20,013 nt of DNA from Candidatus Woesearchaeota archaeon. GTDB lineage: Archaea > Nanobdellota > Nanobdellia > Woesearchaeales > JACPBV01. The first letter of the stretch is position 1, and each line of letters opens with the position of its first letter. The position numbers were made by a program, and so were the translations under genes. The notes under the pieces were generated by a model, which saw only the letters and a program-made list of their open reading frames with translations, was not told where the DNA came from and did no database searches. This document shows positions 14,816 to 20,013 of the stretch, one piece after another. The stretch covers positions 1 through 20,013 of the forward strand of contig JAHWHQ010000106.1 of NCBI GenBank assembly GCA_019323195.1, written 5' to 3'.

Positions 14816-15145
14816 TTACGGCCAGTTGGCAAGTCCTTTTATAAAGCCCTGCTCATGGAGGTAATAGCTTAGTATTGAGCCTAAAATGAATAAGATGGTT
14901 GTGACAAGCCAGTCACCGTACCTGGAGCCTATAAGAAAGCCTATGAGGAAGCCTATAAGGATAAGCACATAAGGGAATGCCATGCTTACCTTCCTGAAAT
15001 AGATTATCCTGCCGCCCATCATGCCTGCAAAGAATATCATCAGATAGCGCAGGACAGCGCTGGGGGCGAATAATGACAGAACAAACCCTATTATGAGGAT
15101 TATGAAGAAGCTTACTTCAACCCAGTTGTTTACTTCGAATACCAT
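14816..15145 (-). CDS. Small multi-spanning membrane protein
   Basis: The 109-residue protein has three or four hydrophobic segments at about residues 10-28, 32-46, 58-73 and 80-96, with few charged residues between them. I recognise no family motif. The glycine-rich third segment (LIGFLIGFLIGS) has small-residue spacing typical of helix packing. It starts 19 bases after the stop of the M50-like gene and ends 22 bases before the hydrolase gene, so it is probably cotranscribed and may act with the M50-like protein in the membrane. Confidence 0.8.
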   Translation of the reverse strand: MVFEVNNWVEVSFFIILIIGFVLSLFAPSAVLRYLMIFFAGMMGGRIIYFRKVSMAFPYVLILIGFLIGFLIGSRYGDWLVTTILFILGSILSYYLHEQGFIKGLANWP

Positions 15146-15164
15146 TTTGTTCAGTCAAACCCTT

Positions 15165-15932
15165 TTACTTCTTCGGCCATGGGCCGTTCCAGACCTTGCG
15201 CTCGAAAAAGATGTAATAAAGCAGCCAGCATATTACACCTATGGCTATTGAGCCTAAGACTGCCATCAGGACATTGATGTCCATCAATAATAATACGGAT
15301 GCGGCTATTATGACGCTGAACATGAAGGCATAGGTCATCCTGCTCCCGAAGAACAGCCTGCTTCCTGAAAGAGGGGGTATGGGGAGGATGTCATAGATAG
15401 CCAGGACGATGCAGAATGCTATGAGCTTATCCAGCAGATAGCTGTACATAAAGGCGTTCACTATCTTAAAGACAGCGGCGATAGTTATCAGAGAGACGGT
15501 TCCGGCAACAGCTATCATGCCATTCTGGAAGTAGTTTATTTCATACCTGAAATGGCCTATCCTGTGGCCTGCAAGGTGGTGGACGAGAATGCCGCCGGGA
15601 AGAAAGACCCATATCTTTCCTTTTGAGAGGAAAACAAAGATAAGGCTTATCAGGATGCCTGTTACCCATATCTTGTATTCTGCGTTATAGCCTACGCTCC
15701 AGCCGGCCAGGCGCTGGGCGAAGTTGTAGATGATAAAGACTAAGGTAACGATAAGGGCGGCATTGAACCAGTTGAACAGGCCGGTGATAAGGTTAAACTC
15801 TTCCCTTCCCCATTCCTTAAAGGAGATTATGAAGGATAATATGAGTATGGTGATTATGAAGTCCCTCAGCTCAGAAGGCCTGAACTTGTAATACCTTTTT
15901 ATCTTTGCTCCTAAATCTGCCAAACTTCCCAT
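15165..15932 (-). CDS. M50-like (site-2 protease-like) membrane protein with altered catalytic motifs
   Basis: The 255-residue protein has about six membrane segments and the layout of archaeal M50 proteases. The first metal motif, usually HExxH, reads H119-L-A-G-H123 in ILVHHLAGHRIGH, so the catalytic glutamate is leucine. The second motif, usually NxxPxPxLDGG, reads D181-I-L-P-I-P-P-L-S189-G-S, so the metal-binding aspartate is serine. The surrounding prolines and glycines are preserved, which is why I place it in the family. It may be a non-catalytic relative, or it may use another arrangement of the nearby histidines (H118, H127). It leads an operon with a small membrane protein and a hydrolase. 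The promoter has a TATA box about 30 bases upstream. Confidence 0.75.
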   Translation of the reverse strand: MGSLADLGAKIKRYYKFRPSELRDFIITILILSFIISFKEWGREEFNLITGLFNWFNAALIVTLVFIIYNFAQRLAGWSVGYNAEYKIWVTGILISLIFVFLSKGKIWVFLPGGILVHHLAGHRIGHFRYEINYFQNGMIAVAGTVSLITIAAVFKIVNAFMYSYLLDKLIAFCIVLAIYDILPIPPLSGSRLFFGSRMTYAFMFSVIIAASVLLLMDINVLMAVLGSIAIGVICWLLYYIFFERKVWNGPWPKK

Positions 15933-15955
15933 TTTACTATCTTATTTGTTATCTC

Positions 15956-15970
15956 TATATATAAATATTT
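15956..15970 (-). promoter_or_regulatory. TATA box of the M50-like/membrane/hydrolase operon
   Basis: TATATATAAATATTT on the plus strand gives a minus-strand TATA box centred about 30 bases from the ATG at 15932. No Shine-Dalgarno is present, so a nearly leaderless transcript is expected. Confidence 0.55.
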
Positions 15971-16038
15971 TGGCTTCTCTATTTTATTTTGTAGTAAATC
16001 GAAAGGATTAATAACTTAAAATTTTCTAGGCTAATACG

Positions 16039-16839
16039 ATGAAATACCATTACATTAACAATCAATCCCCTGAGCAGGAGTTTAATGGAAAAGGGATGAG
16101 CATTGTTCATCCCGGGAAGATAAAAGAGGTATTGCCTGCTAAATCAATAGGCGAACAATACTCTGAAGATGATGTTGCTTTGAAATGCAGAATTAATCCT
16201 TTTGGGGGAAGGGGGGTTGAAATTGGGTTTGTTCTTTCTGGAAAAGATCTTGAAGCTAGGATTGGATCACCGAATGCTGCTGGTTTTAGAGGAGGAATCA
16301 AAATTCATCTTTTTGATGGTGTGCCTGTTGACATAGAAAAAATCACCTACGACAGAACTTATAAACCTGCTAACAGAACCAGTAAACCTGTAAAAAGAAA
16401 CTATAAACCTGCCAACAGAACTGATAAACCCAATGGAGATGGCAACTTGCTGCAGAAGGAGGTTGAGGAATCTAATGCCCCAAGGAGCCGTGAAGAATAT
16501 TTGAAGGACCTAAATAATTGTCTGGATGGAAGGATTGGCCCAGTCAGTTCATTTAATATACCTAATTATATTGAGATAAAAATCAATGGAAAAAAGTATA
16601 CTGTAAGCCAGAAATCCTTAAAATTATACCTCTGGATTAACCATTTATGGCAATGGAAGGGTGAATATAAGAGGCCAATCGCTGATAAAGTTCAGGAAAT
16701 ATTATCCAATGGGGAGCATTATGAGAAGGAAGGGTGGGGCGTGGTATACGTGATGGGTGACATGAAGGGCGAGTGCGAGTTACTCCGCGTATTCTCTGAA
16801 GATTTTATACAGATCTATGCAAAACGGAGGCCAAAGTGA
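16039..16839 (+). CDS. Unrecognised protein with a basic seven-residue repeat
   Basis: The 266-residue protein has two apparent domains joined by a repetitive linker. Residues 1-107 are strand-rich with several glycines (INPFGGRGVEIGFVLSG, AAGFRGGIKIHLFDG). Residues 108-135 are four seven-residue units of the form xKPxxRx: YKPANRT, SKPVKRN, YKPANRT, DKPNGDG. Residues 150-266 form a second domain with conserved-looking tryptophans (YLWINHLWQWKGEYKR and EGWGVVYVMGD). I recognise neither domain. The linker is strongly basic and flexible and could contact nucleic acid or the cell surface, but there is no signal peptide. The gene stands alone on the plus strand, between a divergent operon and a convergent HIT gene. 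An AT-rich stretch at 16007-16025 may hold its promoter. Confidence 0.8.
   Translation: MKYHYINNQSPEQEFNGKGMSIVHPGKIKEVLPAKSIGEQYSEDDVALKCRINPFGGRGVEIGFVLSGKDLEARIGSPNAAGFRGGIKIHLFDGVPVDIEKITYDRTYKPANRTSKPVKRNYKPANRTDKPNGDGNLLQKEVEESNAPRSREEYLKDLNNCLDGRIGPVSSFNIPNYIEIKINGKKYTVSQKSLKLYLWINHLWQWKGEYKRPIADKVQEILSNGEHYEKEGWGVVYVMGDMKGECELLRVFSEDFIQIYAKRRPK
16360..16443 (+). repeat. Tandem 21-bp repeat coding for xKPxxRx units
   Basis: Four 21-base units in frame encode the linker of the surrounding gene. Units one and three are nearly identical at the DNA level (TATAAACCTGC at 16360 and 16402), suggesting growth by duplication of a 42-base pair of units. Confidence 0.7.
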
Positions 16840-16860
16840 CTTATAAGAGGTTTTTTAGCA

Positions 16861-17292
16861 CTAGAATTCTTTTTTTAGCCTGCTGTATAGCTTATCAAAA
16901 GCAGACAGGGGTATCTTCCTGCGCCTGAAATGCTCTACGTCAATCCTGTCGCCGGGATTTCTTGGTATGATATGGAAATGAAGGTGCATTATCTTCTGGC
17001 CTGCGGATTTGCCGTTATTGACAAGGATATTCGTGCCTTTATGGGTTTTTCTCAGGACCTTTGAGGCCAGCCTGGCTTCATTTATCAGGCTGTCCAGGAT
17101 ATTTTTCGGGACATCTTCCAGTTGCTCAAAATGCTTTTTTGGGATGACAAGGGTGTGGCCTTTTTCTGTTGCAGGGAAGTCTATGGACAAGAATGTAAGG
17201 GTGTTTTTGGTCTCCCTTAGCTTTTTAAAAGGAAAGCCGTTGATGTGCTTTTTTCTTTTTCCGGATATAAAATCGCAAAAAAGGCATGACAT
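16861..17292 (-). CDS. HIT-family nucleotide hydrolase
   Basis: The 143-residue protein ends its core with the histidine triad H103-L-H105-F-H107 in IMHLHFHIIPR, which binds the phosphate of nucleotides such as AMP conjugates or dinucleoside polyphosphates. At the N terminus C3 and C6 (SCLFCDFISGK) and probably H54 form the structural zinc site typical of HINT/FHIT-like members. Length is normal. The start at 17292 is supported by the minus-strand TATA box at 17315-17322, centred 26 bases away, which predicts a leaderless mRNA. A second ATG five bases downstream is out of frame. The gene is convergent with the repeat-containing protein; 21 bases separate the stops. The cellular substrate is not evident. 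Confidence 0.93.
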   Translation of the reverse strand: MSCLFCDFISGKRKKHINGFPFKKLRETKNTLTFLSIDFPATEKGHTLVIPKKHFEQLEDVPKNILDSLINEARLASKVLRKTHKGTNILVNNGKSAGQKIMHLHFHIIPRNPGDRIDVEHFRRRKIPLSAFDKLYSRLKKEF

Positions 17293-17314
17293 GACAGAAT
17301 CAGAAGCAGCAGGG

Positions 17315-17322
17315 TATTTAAA
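17315..17322 (-). promoter_or_regulatory. TATA box of the HIT gene
   Basis: TATTTAAA is centred 26 bases upstream of the ATG at 17292, which is the canonical archaeal spacing for a leaderless start. Confidence 0.6.
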
Positions 17323-17375
17323 ATTTTTTGTTTGGTGGGATTTTTGTGTCTGGTCTTTTGTGGTTCTAGACCTTC

Positions 17376-18518
17376 CTATCTGTTTGCAGCGACCTTGTTC
17401 AGTACATATGCTGAACTAGGTAGAAGAAGGAACCTTTTTGTCAGGTCTGGAACAGCTTTTTTGTTTATGCTATACAAAATTGGATGTTCCTTGTTTACTT
17501 CTGGATCATTGAAGCATCCCTGCGCAATTTCGTAGGTTGATAGTTTAGTTATTATTTCAATAGCGATGAAAGGTACAGATGTTTTGTCATCTACCAGATA
17601 ACATTTTCCAATTCGGAATTCATTAGGACCAAGCTTGTACTCCTCTTCTATTTCTTTTTGGATTATGCTGATAAAATACTTTTCAAAATCGAAATATGGA
17701 TCATAAAAGCCGTAAGGGAAAGGGCCCTCTTTGCCGAAGGCTTTTCTCATGAAACTGTTGCTTAGCTTTTCAGGGATTAGATCATGTAGTGCACTATAAA
17801 ATTTATGCTCTTTTAGGGTGTTCTTTAATACTGACTCCATATCTCTCCAGAAAGGGGTTGCACCTGACAGGGCCATGCAGTCTGTCGCTATGCCCATTCC
17901 TTTTGCCCTGTGTACGAAGCTTATCTCTGCTCCATCACTTGGCAATAGGATGAAGGCAAAGCCCAGGTATCTTGCTAGCTGATTTATGCTTAGCTGATAT
18001 TCAGGTAATAGATTACCTATTGTTTTTCCTTCTGGATATATCTTAGGTAGTAGTAATGAAGGAACTGAAATAAGTTCGGTGGCTTTGAAGTCAAAAAATC
18101 CCCCTTTGCAGACCTCTAACGGTATTTTGACATTGCCATCTTTTACAACCATAACACTGCCGTTAAATATGTTATAAAGGTCCTGCAAGGCATCAGGATT
18201 GTTTGTTTTTAACCTATAAGCATCAATCAGCATTTTTCTCTTTTTTTGGTTTTCTAATAATCTTCGGCTTGGCTGGAATTCCTTAGGGACATGGGACGGT
18301 TCTGGAGAAACCTTGATCTCCAGTTCGCCTAATGAATTTAATTCACGGACGATTATAATATCTTTTTCAATCTCCATTAGGCTTAGAGGCTCATGTTTTC
18401 CATCTCTGGATGAAACAATCCTTTCCAAATTAGTTTGGTCTATTCTATCATTTAGGGAATAGGCTTTTAATGACCCTTTTTTCAAATCGTACTCGTAAAA
18501 TGGTATTTCTCCTGCCAT
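17376..18518 (-). CDS. Unrecognised 380-residue soluble protein
   Basis: The protein begins MAGEIPFYEYDLKKGSLKAY and shows no signal peptide or membrane segment. I do not recognise a family. Notable blocks are a basic helix around residues 84-101 (SRRLLENQKKRKMLIDAYRL), a strand/loop segment AEISFVHRAKGMGIATDCMA followed by LSGATPFWRDME in the middle, and a C-terminal region with several aromatic residues (FPYGFYDPYFDFEKYF). The middle block has a faint likeness to Nudix-fold proteins, but the Nudix box itself is absent, so I do not assign it. The start at 18518 fits a TATA box (TTTAAATA on the minus strand, centred near 18543) 25 bases upstream with no leader. The TraB-family gene lies 50 bases upstream on the same strand. 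Confidence 0.85.
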   Translation of the reverse strand: MAGEIPFYEYDLKKGSLKAYSLNDRIDQTNLERIVSSRDGKHEPLSLMEIEKDIIIVRELNSLGELEIKVSPEPSHVPKEFQPSRRLLENQKKRKMLIDAYRLKTNNPDALQDLYNIFNGSVMVVKDGNVKIPLEVCKGGFFDFKATELISVPSLLLPKIYPEGKTIGNLLPEYQLSINQLARYLGFAFILLPSDGAEISFVHRAKGMGIATDCMALSGATPFWRDMESVLKNTLKEHKFYSALHDLIPEKLSNSFMRKAFGKEGPFPYGFYDPYFDFEKYFISIIQKEIEEEYKLGPNEFRIGKCYLVDDKTSVPFIAIEIITKLSTYEIAQGCFNDPEVNKEHPILYSINKKAVPDLTKRFLLLPSSAYVLNKVAANR

Positions 18519-18535
18519 CTTTAGGTGAGAATATG

Positions 18536-18549
18536 TTTTTATTTAAAAA
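18536..18549 (-). promoter_or_regulatory. TATA box of the 380-residue protein gene
   Basis: The AT-only run centred near 18543 contains TTTAAATA on the minus strand, 25 bases before the ATG at 18518. It gives this gene its own promoter despite the short distance to the TraB-family gene. Confidence 0.55.
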
Positions 18550-18568
18550 ATTAGATTTTTTTAATAAC

Positions 18569-19276
18569 TTAAGCAGAATAAGAGAAAGAATAACTAAAGT
18601 CAACCTTGTTTATCTTCTTTTTAATCAAGGCAATGATGTCATCTTCATGGCCTGCTCCTACTACCGCAAGAATCTTCTTTTCCTCGTTTGTTTTCATAAG
18701 CCTTACCAGCTTTTTGGCCATCACATCGTTCCTTTCCTTAATCAGGACATTGTAGAGGCTGGGATACCTGTCTTTTACCTTGTCTACCAGCTTTTTTATG
18801 ATCTTTTTGCTTGGGACGGTTCTTAAATCAAACTCAACCTCTTTTTTTCTCAGGATTACTGCCTTGAAGACATCAACAAGGAAGTACCATTTCTCCTTCC
18901 AGGTTATGGAGCTGGAAAGCCTTTTCAGGGTTACATCAATCTCCTGGTCAATCAGGGCAAGCCTTATGTTATGCTTCCTGGCAAGCCTTACAGCCTGCTT
19001 CATCTCAGAGCCTGGAGCTACGCCAACATAATCCCCCAGCTTTTTCTCAGCCCATGCGCCTATCAATGAAAATAAGAAGCCCTTTAAGCCAACCTTGAAG
19101 ATGTTATAGATGCTTATCTTCCCTTTTTTTGTGCTCATCAGGGCATATAATCTTTCTTTATCCAGCTCTATGGCTATTATGTCCGGCTTTTCCTGCTCGA
19201 CAGCGTTTTTTACCTCATCTAAACTCTCTTTTGCTATGTGAGAGGTTCCTATTATCTTCAGGTTTTTGTATCTCAT
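18569..19276 (-). CDS. TraB/PrgY-family protein, short form
   Basis: The 235-residue protein has the conserved TraB-family motifs: IIGTSHIAKES at 8-18, IAIELDKERL at 34-43, ERNDVMA at 181-187 and VVGAGHEDDI at 205-214. The family shares a fold and motif set with Tiki proteases and EreA-type hydrolases; the histidines and glutamates are thought to form a metal-dependent active site, though the activity of archaeal members is unproven. Archaeal TraB proteins are often about 400 residues with a C-terminal membrane part; here the protein stops shortly after GAGH, so no membrane anchor is present apart from a weak hydrophobic stretch at 65-75. The promoter is not obvious; an AT-rich run near 19310-19318 is a candidate. 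Confidence 0.88.
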   Translation of the reverse strand: MRYKNLKIIGTSHIAKESLDEVKNAVEQEKPDIIAIELDKERLYALMSTKKGKISIYNIFKVGLKGFLFSLIGAWAEKKLGDYVGVAPGSEMKQAVRLARKHNIRLALIDQEIDVTLKRLSSSITWKEKWYFLVDVFKAVILRKKEVEFDLRTVPSKKIIKKLVDKVKDRYPSLYNVLIKERNDVMAKKLVRLMKTNEEKKILAVVGAGHEDDIIALIKKKINKVDFSYSFSYSA

Positions 19277-19337
19277 CTGGTTGTTTTTTGCCGTAAAAGG
19301 CTTTTTTGCGTTATTTTATGGTTGAGAAACCACTAAC

Positions 19338-19345
19338 TTTATATA
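19338..19345 (+). promoter_or_regulatory. TATA box of the PRC-barrel gene
   Basis: TTTATATA lies about 63 bases before the ATG at 19405. Transcription should begin near 19367, leaving a leader of about 38 bases that contains AGGAGG. This is one of the few genes here with a leadered arrangement. Confidence 0.55.
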
Positions 19346-19404
19346 CTTTAACCTTTTATACCGGGATATACGATTTGAATATAATAATCAAGGAGGGGAT
19401 TTCA

Positions 19405-19686
19405 ATGCTGAAGATGAAAAGGATTTCCGAGACTTATGATATGAAGGTATTTACAGATACAGGCGATTATTTTGGTGATGTGGAGGAGTCAATCCTTACC
19501 TCCAGCAAGGTATTCGGCTGGAGGGTGAGGGCTACAAAAAACTCCTTCCTTTCAAAGGTTTTAGGCTCTGCAAAGGGCGTTATCGTGCCGCACCAGCTGG
19601 TGAGGGCGATAGGGGATATCCTGATAATAAGCAAGGCGGCTGTGCCTTCTTATTCAGGGGATGAAGAGGACCTTAAGGACAGATAG
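19405..19686 (+). CDS. PRC-barrel domain protein
   Basis: The 93-residue protein is a single PRC-barrel: strand-rich, with VFTDTGDYFGDVEESIL at the N-terminal end and the closing pattern GVIVPHQLVRAIGDILIIS. Stand-alone PRC-barrel proteins are abundant in archaea and are thought to act as adaptors in RNA metabolism, cell division or photosystem-like assemblies; no specific role can be read here. I chose the ATG at 19405 because AGGAGG at 19391-19396 is eight bases upstream; the in-frame start at 19306 would put the promoter and the Shine-Dalgarno inside the gene. The C-terminal tail is short and acidic. The tRNA-Gly gene follows on the same strand with its own promoter. Confidence 0.9.
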   Translation: MLKMKRISETYDMKVFTDTGDYFGDVEESILTSSKVFGWRVRATKNSFLSKVLGSAKGVIVPHQLVRAIGDILIISKAAVPSYSGDEEDLKDR

Positions 19687-19760
19687 GAATTTTGCTTAGG
19701 TAAATAAGGCAAAAATGTTTATAGATGCCTGGGATTTCTAAAAAGGCAATCTTTTCTAAA

Positions 19761-19770
19761 GATATTTAAA
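19761..19770 (+). promoter_or_regulatory. TATA box of tRNA-Gly
   Basis: GATATTTAAA is centred about 29 bases before the first base of the tRNA acceptor stem (19795), as expected for an archaeal tRNA promoter. Confidence 0.65.
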
Positions 19771-19813
19771 CAGGAGGCTCCTACACATCTTTATACGGCA
19801 GTGGTCCAGTGGC

Positions 19814-19833
19814 AGAGCTTTTGGCTCCACTAG
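19814..19833 (+). other. tRNA intron 1 (20 nt, D-loop, about position 20/21)
   Basis: A central 4-bp helix AGTG (19808-19811) with CACT (19828-19831) is flanked by 3-nt bulges GCA (19812-19814) and AGA (19832-19834). An inner GAGC/GCTC stem closes a TTTTG loop. Cutting after the second base of each bulge removes exactly 20 bases and restores the D-loop. Because A follows both junctions, the border could be read one base later with the same product. Confidence 0.85.
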
Positions 19834-19865
19834 AAGACAGGGGCTTCCCAAGCCTCTAACCCGGG

Positions 19866-19895
19866 AAAATGCGGTTTTTTACTGCAATTCGGGAA
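19866..19895 (+). other. tRNA intron 2 (30 nt, between positions 53 and 54)
   Basis: A central helix CCCG (19860-19863) with CGGG (19890-19893) is flanked by bulges GGA (19864-19866) and AAT (19894-19896). The inner stem AAATGCGG/CTGCAATT has one A-A mismatch and one G-T pair around a T-rich loop. Cutting after the second base of each bulge joins CCGGG to TTCGAG, which is the exact T-stem/T-loop junction. The outer helix is weak. Confidence 0.85.
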
Positions 19896-19915
19896 TTCGA
19901 GTCCCGGCTGCCGTA

Positions 19916-19923
19916 TTTTTTTT
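19916..19923 (+). terminator. T-run terminator after tRNA-Gly
   Basis: Eight consecutive T residues follow directly after the discriminator base, which suits archaeal intrinsic termination of a short RNA gene. Confidence 0.6.
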
Positions 19924-19941
19924 GATTCTACAATAACATTT

Positions 19942-20013
19942 TCAACAACACCCTGTAATAAATCCAGCTTCATCCATAAAATCCTTAGGGGTTGCCATCG
20001 GCTCGCTCGGAGC
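19942..20013 (-). CDS. Partial reading frame at the right edge (C terminus only)
   Basis: The minus strand is open from the window edge for 23 codons to a TGA at 19942-19944. The visible residues end in MATPKDFMDEAGFITGCC, which has a normal amino-acid mix and could be a real C terminus or, from its internal ATG, a very short peptide. Nothing identifies the family. The final codons TGT TGT TGA lie in a stretch similar to the end of the MITE. Whether this is a gene depends on sequence beyond the window. Confidence 0.35.
   Translation of the reverse strand, partial: APSEPMATPKDFMDEAGFITGCC

Larger units (their letters stand above)
19795..19915 (+). tRNA. tRNA-Gly(CCC) with two non-canonical introns
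   Basis: The anticodon stem-loop is GGGGC-TTCCCAA-GCCTC (19840-19856) with anticodon CCC at 19847-19849, decoding GGG. The acceptor arms are ACGGCAG (19795-19801) and CTGCCGT (19908-19914), seven perfect pairs, with discriminator A at 19915; CCA is not encoded. The raw sequence does not fold into a D-arm or a normal T-arm. Removing 19814-19833 and 19866-19895 gives a D-arm GTC/GAC around the AGTGGC-AA loop, a four-base variable loop TAAC, and a T-arm CCGGG-TTCGAGT-CCCGG with the invariant TTCGA. The mature length is 71 before CCA, as for other Gly tRNAs. Both exon-intron borders form bulge-helix-bulge structures cut by the archaeal splicing endonuclease. Base 1 is A rather than the usual G. 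A TATA box lies upstream and a T-run downstream. Confidence 0.92.

Noticed and set aside
19306..19404. Longer N terminus for the PRC-barrel protein
   Set aside because: It would place the TATA box and the AGGAGG site inside the coding region, and the added residues do not resemble the domain.
19861..19907. Intron-free T-arm using CGGGA/TCCCG with loop ATTCGAG
   Set aside because: It shifts the invariant TTCGA out of its fixed position, breaks the acceptor register and leaves about 30 unexplained bases in the variable loop. The two-intron reading solves all of these.

Overview
This window looks like part of an archaeal chromosome, most likely from a DPANN-type lineage. The archaeal signs are a Hef helicase-nuclease, an archaeal-type primase, TATA boxes about 25 bases upstream of start codons with little or no leader, and a tRNA interrupted by bulge-helix-bulge introns. 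The DPANN guess rests on the primase: a PriS-like catalytic part and a PriL-like four-cysteine C-terminal part sit in one chain, as in Nanoarchaeum. No rRNA, CRISPR array or transposase gene is visible. No gene-free stretch exceeds about 300 bases.

Bases 1-2005 hold the 3' part of an unrecognised gene that enters from the left edge, then a VapBC-type toxin-antitoxin pair with its own promoter. Bases 2085-5163 hold the fused primase (minus strand), a divergent small Toprim protein that appears to share one palindromic TATA element with it, a 206-bp MITE-like insertion with 15-bp terminal inverted repeats and a perfect 9-bp target duplication that replaced the end of the Toprim gene, and the membrane protease HtpX. 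Bases 5164-6168 hold a Fic-family AMPylator (minus) whose TATA box lies between the arms of a perfect 12-bp inverted repeat.

Bases 6192-14151 are dominated by DNA helicases on the minus strand. The first is a UvrD-type SF1 helicase carrying a RecQ-type RQC-like winged helix at its N terminus and an HRDC domain at its C terminus. A small zinc-ribbon/AbrB-like protein on the plus strand separates it from a three-gene unit read leftward: hef, then a zinc-ribbon/TPR-like protein of unknown function, then a second UvrD-type helicase. The last two are more AT-rich than hef and are tightly coupled.

Bases 14236-15932 are a minus-strand operon of an M50-like membrane protein lacking key catalytic residues, a small membrane protein and a metallo-beta-lactamase-fold hydrolase. 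Bases 16039-19686 hold an unrecognised protein with a basic seven-residue repeat, a HIT-family hydrolase, an unrecognised 380-residue protein, a short TraB-family protein and a PRC-barrel protein. The right end carries a tRNA-Gly(CCC) gene with two introns outside the anticodon loop, one in the D-loop and one at the T-stem/T-loop junction. Removing both gives a complete cloverleaf. A partial minus-strand reading frame runs off the right edge.

The central theme is DNA replication and repair (primase, Toprim, Hef, two SF1 helicases), interleaved with accessory elements: toxin-antitoxin, Fic, the MITE and the AT-rich helicase pair. All assignments are from reading motifs by eye; no database search was run.
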